This document shows, piece by piece, positions 33,500-34,924 of a DNA stretch of 34,924 nt. Position 1 is the first letter of the stretch. Each line of letters begins with the position of its first letter. The stretch spans positions 1-34,924 of the forward strand of contig JAKIUY010000044.1 in NCBI GenBank assembly GCA_021647315.1, given 5' to 3'. Under the pieces are notes generated by a model. The model had not been told where the DNA came from. It was given only the letters and a program-made list of their open reading frames with translations, and searched no databases. Both the position numbers and the translations under genes were made by a program. This DNA is from Victivallaceae bacterium. GTDB lineage: Bacteria; Verrucomicrobiota; Lentisphaeria; Victivallales; Victivallaceae.

Positions 33500-34480
33500 T
33501 TATTTCTTTTCAAACAGTGAGCGAATTTCAGCACCGGTTGTTTCAACCAGATGTGCGCCAAGTGCTTCACGTTTTGCCAGCAGAGTTTTAGCTCCGCCTC
33601 TGGCTTCCGCCAACCATTCTTTGGCGAATTTACCGCTTTCAATGTCAGCAAGAGATTCTTTCATGCGCTCTTTTACGTCCGGCGTAATGATCCGCGGACC
33701 GTTGACATATTCTCCCCACTCAGCAGTGTTGGAGATAACAGCGTTCATTTTCTGGATGCCACCTTCAAAGATCAGGTCAACAATCAGTTTTACTTCATGA
33801 ACACATTCGAAATAGGCCATTTCCGGTGGATAACCGGCTTCAGTCAATACTTCAAAACCATATTTCATCAAATCAACCAGACCACCGCAGAGAACATTCT
33901 GTTCACCGAAGAGGTCTTCGTAGGTTTCCTGTTCAAAAGTACATTCCAATACGCCGGCACGGGTGAATCCCATCGCTTTGGCCATGGCTGTAGCGATTTT
34001 AAGTGCGTTGCCATCAGCATTCTGATGAACTGCAACCAGACCGGGAACGCCGAAACCTTCCAGAAACGCTTTGCGTTCTTCAGTCGCAGGACTTTTAGGT
34101 GCAACCATGATTACATTTACGTCCGCAGGGGGAACGATTTCTTTATAGATGATATTAAAGCCATGAGAGCAGGAAAAAGTTTTTCCGGCAACCATTGATG
34201 CTTCAATTTCTTTTTTGTAAACTGGCGCGTGGAATTCATCTGGCAGCAGAATGTGAATGATATCAGCTTTAGCCGCTGCTGAAGTGATATCCATTACTTC
34301 AAAACCGTCTTCAACTGCTTTATCATAAGAGGCATCTTTGATAGAACCGATAATTACGTTTACACCGGAATCTCTCATACAAAGTGCCTGAGCACTACCT
34401 TGGCTGCCATAGCCGATAACGGCAACAGTTTTACCGTTCAATACAGACAGATCTGCATCATTGTCATGAATCAATTTCAT
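33500..34480 (-). CDS. ilvC: Ketol-acid reductoisomerase, class I length, unusual sequence
   Basis: A 326-residue enzyme of branched-chain amino acid synthesis that isomerises and reduces acetolactate or acetohydroxybutyrate to dihydroxy acids. The Rossmann motif GYGSQGSAQA, DLFGEQNVLCGG with metal-binding D and E, and the EAGYPPEMAYFECVHE stretch mark the family. Three parts deviate: the cofactor loop (GSIKDASYDKA) is one residue shorter than the usual G-L-R-x-G-S form and lacks its Arg; FAHGFNI is CSHGFNI; and PKGPGHxVR is PKSPATEERK, closer to the class II wording. AGGAGA lies 7 nt before the ATG. A ~185-bp palindrome lies upstream and a terminator follows. No other ilv gene is nearby. Confidence 0.93.
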   Translation of the reverse strand: MKLIHDNDADLSVLNGKTVAVIGYGSQGSAQALCMRDSGVNVIIGSIKDASYDKAVEDGFEVMDITSAAAKADIIHILLPDEFHAPVYKKEIEASMVAGKTFSCSHGFNIIYKEIVPPADVNVIMVAPKSPATEERKAFLEGFGVPGLVAVHQNADGNALKIATAMAKAMGFTRAGVLECTFEQETYEDLFGEQNVLCGGLVDLMKYGFEVLTEAGYPPEMAYFECVHEVKLIVDLIFEGGIQKMNAVISNTAEWGEYVNGPRIITPDVKERMKESLADIESGKFAKEWLAEARGGAKTLLAKREALGAHLVETTGAEIRSLFEKK

Positions 34481-34518
34481 AATATGTCTCCTTTAACGTA
34501 AGCATAATTGCTTAGCTG

Positions 34519-34702
34519 TTTTTTTATAGAGGCAATTTCAAAACTCTCCACGGCAGATTTTTGATTTTGGACGGTATCTTTTGATTTTGAGCTCATTCAC
34601 ATACCCACGGGTATGATTAATCGCTAAAAAATCAAAATCTACTCGCCCAAAACAGTAAAAATCATGCTCGCGTTGGACTTTTGAAATCACCTCTATAGTA
34701 AA
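34519..34702. repeat. Long imperfect palindrome upstream of ilvC
   Basis: About 185 bp folding around CATACCC-AC-GGGTATG (34600-34615). Outward from the centre the arms keep matching, e.g. TTTTGATTTT, GATTTTTG, ATTTCAAAA and TATAGAGG, with a few short gaps. It starts ~40 bp from the ilvC start codon and would lie in its leader if the promoter is further upstream. A 94-codon minus-strand frame inside (34538-34822) is judged a by-product. From 34703 to the right edge I see no gene or clear site. Confidence 0.6.
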
Positions 34703-34924
34703 ATATCCAAATTTTTTACATGAAGCATTTAATATATACCCTGGCTCGTGCAATTGCAAAAAACTATCGGGGTTTTTAAAGATAAAATAAAAATAATTCG
34801 TTAATTGAAAAGTTAAATGCACGTTTGTCAGATTAAACGCATCTTACTTATGGAAATGTGTGCATTAACTCTGACACTCTGGACGAGGTGACATACATTT
34901 TCCCTTTTATAGGATCAAATACCG

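Noticed and set aside
34538..34822. 94-codon minus-strand frame upstream of ilvC
   Set aside because: Its first 160 bp or so from the 3' end are the long palindrome itself, and no homology or ribosome site is visible.

Overview
The window looks like chromosomal DNA of an anaerobic, Gram-negative-type bacterium of moderate GC content (I judge by eye mid-40s percent). The outer-membrane lipid protein MlaA, anaerobe oxidative-stress proteins (rubrerythrin and a rubredoxin-glutamate synthase fusion), a GH64-like secreted glucanase, a LacI-type regulator remnant, B-box zinc-finger membrane proteins, a TgpA-like transglutaminase and many intergenic palindromes together suggest the PVC superphylum, perhaps Lentisphaerota. 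This is inference: there is no rRNA gene in the window, and I see no tRNA or CRISPR array.

Layout. 1-1030: the edge of an IS256-family element (transposase start only) and a secreted protein made of three 49-residue repeats, with a clear terminator. 1029-3491 (minus): an MscS channel and a MetF-like/MetV-like folate reductase. 4103-7702 (plus): lpdA-rsmA, then folE-dtd; lpdA and folE are each preceded by nearly the same 125-bp structured leader that carries the Shine-Dalgarno sequence. 7993-12454 (minus): rubredoxin-GltB fusion, rubrerythrin and a TgpA-like protein. 12455-12999 is a graveyard with the N-terminus of a REP-associated (RAYT) transposase, a frameshifted coding tail and short direct repeats. 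13000-15156 (minus): argD-argF. 15531-19232 (plus): cysQ-cysD-cysNC, a sulfate activation and PAP-recycling operon without a PAPS reductase. 19791-22511: a secreted GH64-like, InlB-repeat, IPT-like protein, followed by wreckage of a LacI-type regulator and an IS1380 transposase. 24162-31050 (plus): an envelope cluster of MlaA, an overlapping secreted alpha/beta hydrolase, a zinc-ribbon/B-box/PQQ-like membrane protein, a B-box/TPR membrane protein and a rhomboid protease. 31253-32980: a secreted SGNH hydrolase. 33500-34480 (minus): ilvC with an unusual sequence and its terminator.

The most striking feature is the number and variety of intergenic palindromic repeats. At least five unrelated families, each about 130-190 bp with terminal inverted repeats, sit in the gaps between genes. 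One is flanked by 9-bp direct repeats that look like a target duplication. Two further families sit just ahead of ribosome binding sites and form part of gene leaders. The best candidates for something undescribed are the portable leader upstream of lpdA and folE, and the MlaA/hydrolase/B-box/rhomboid envelope cluster.
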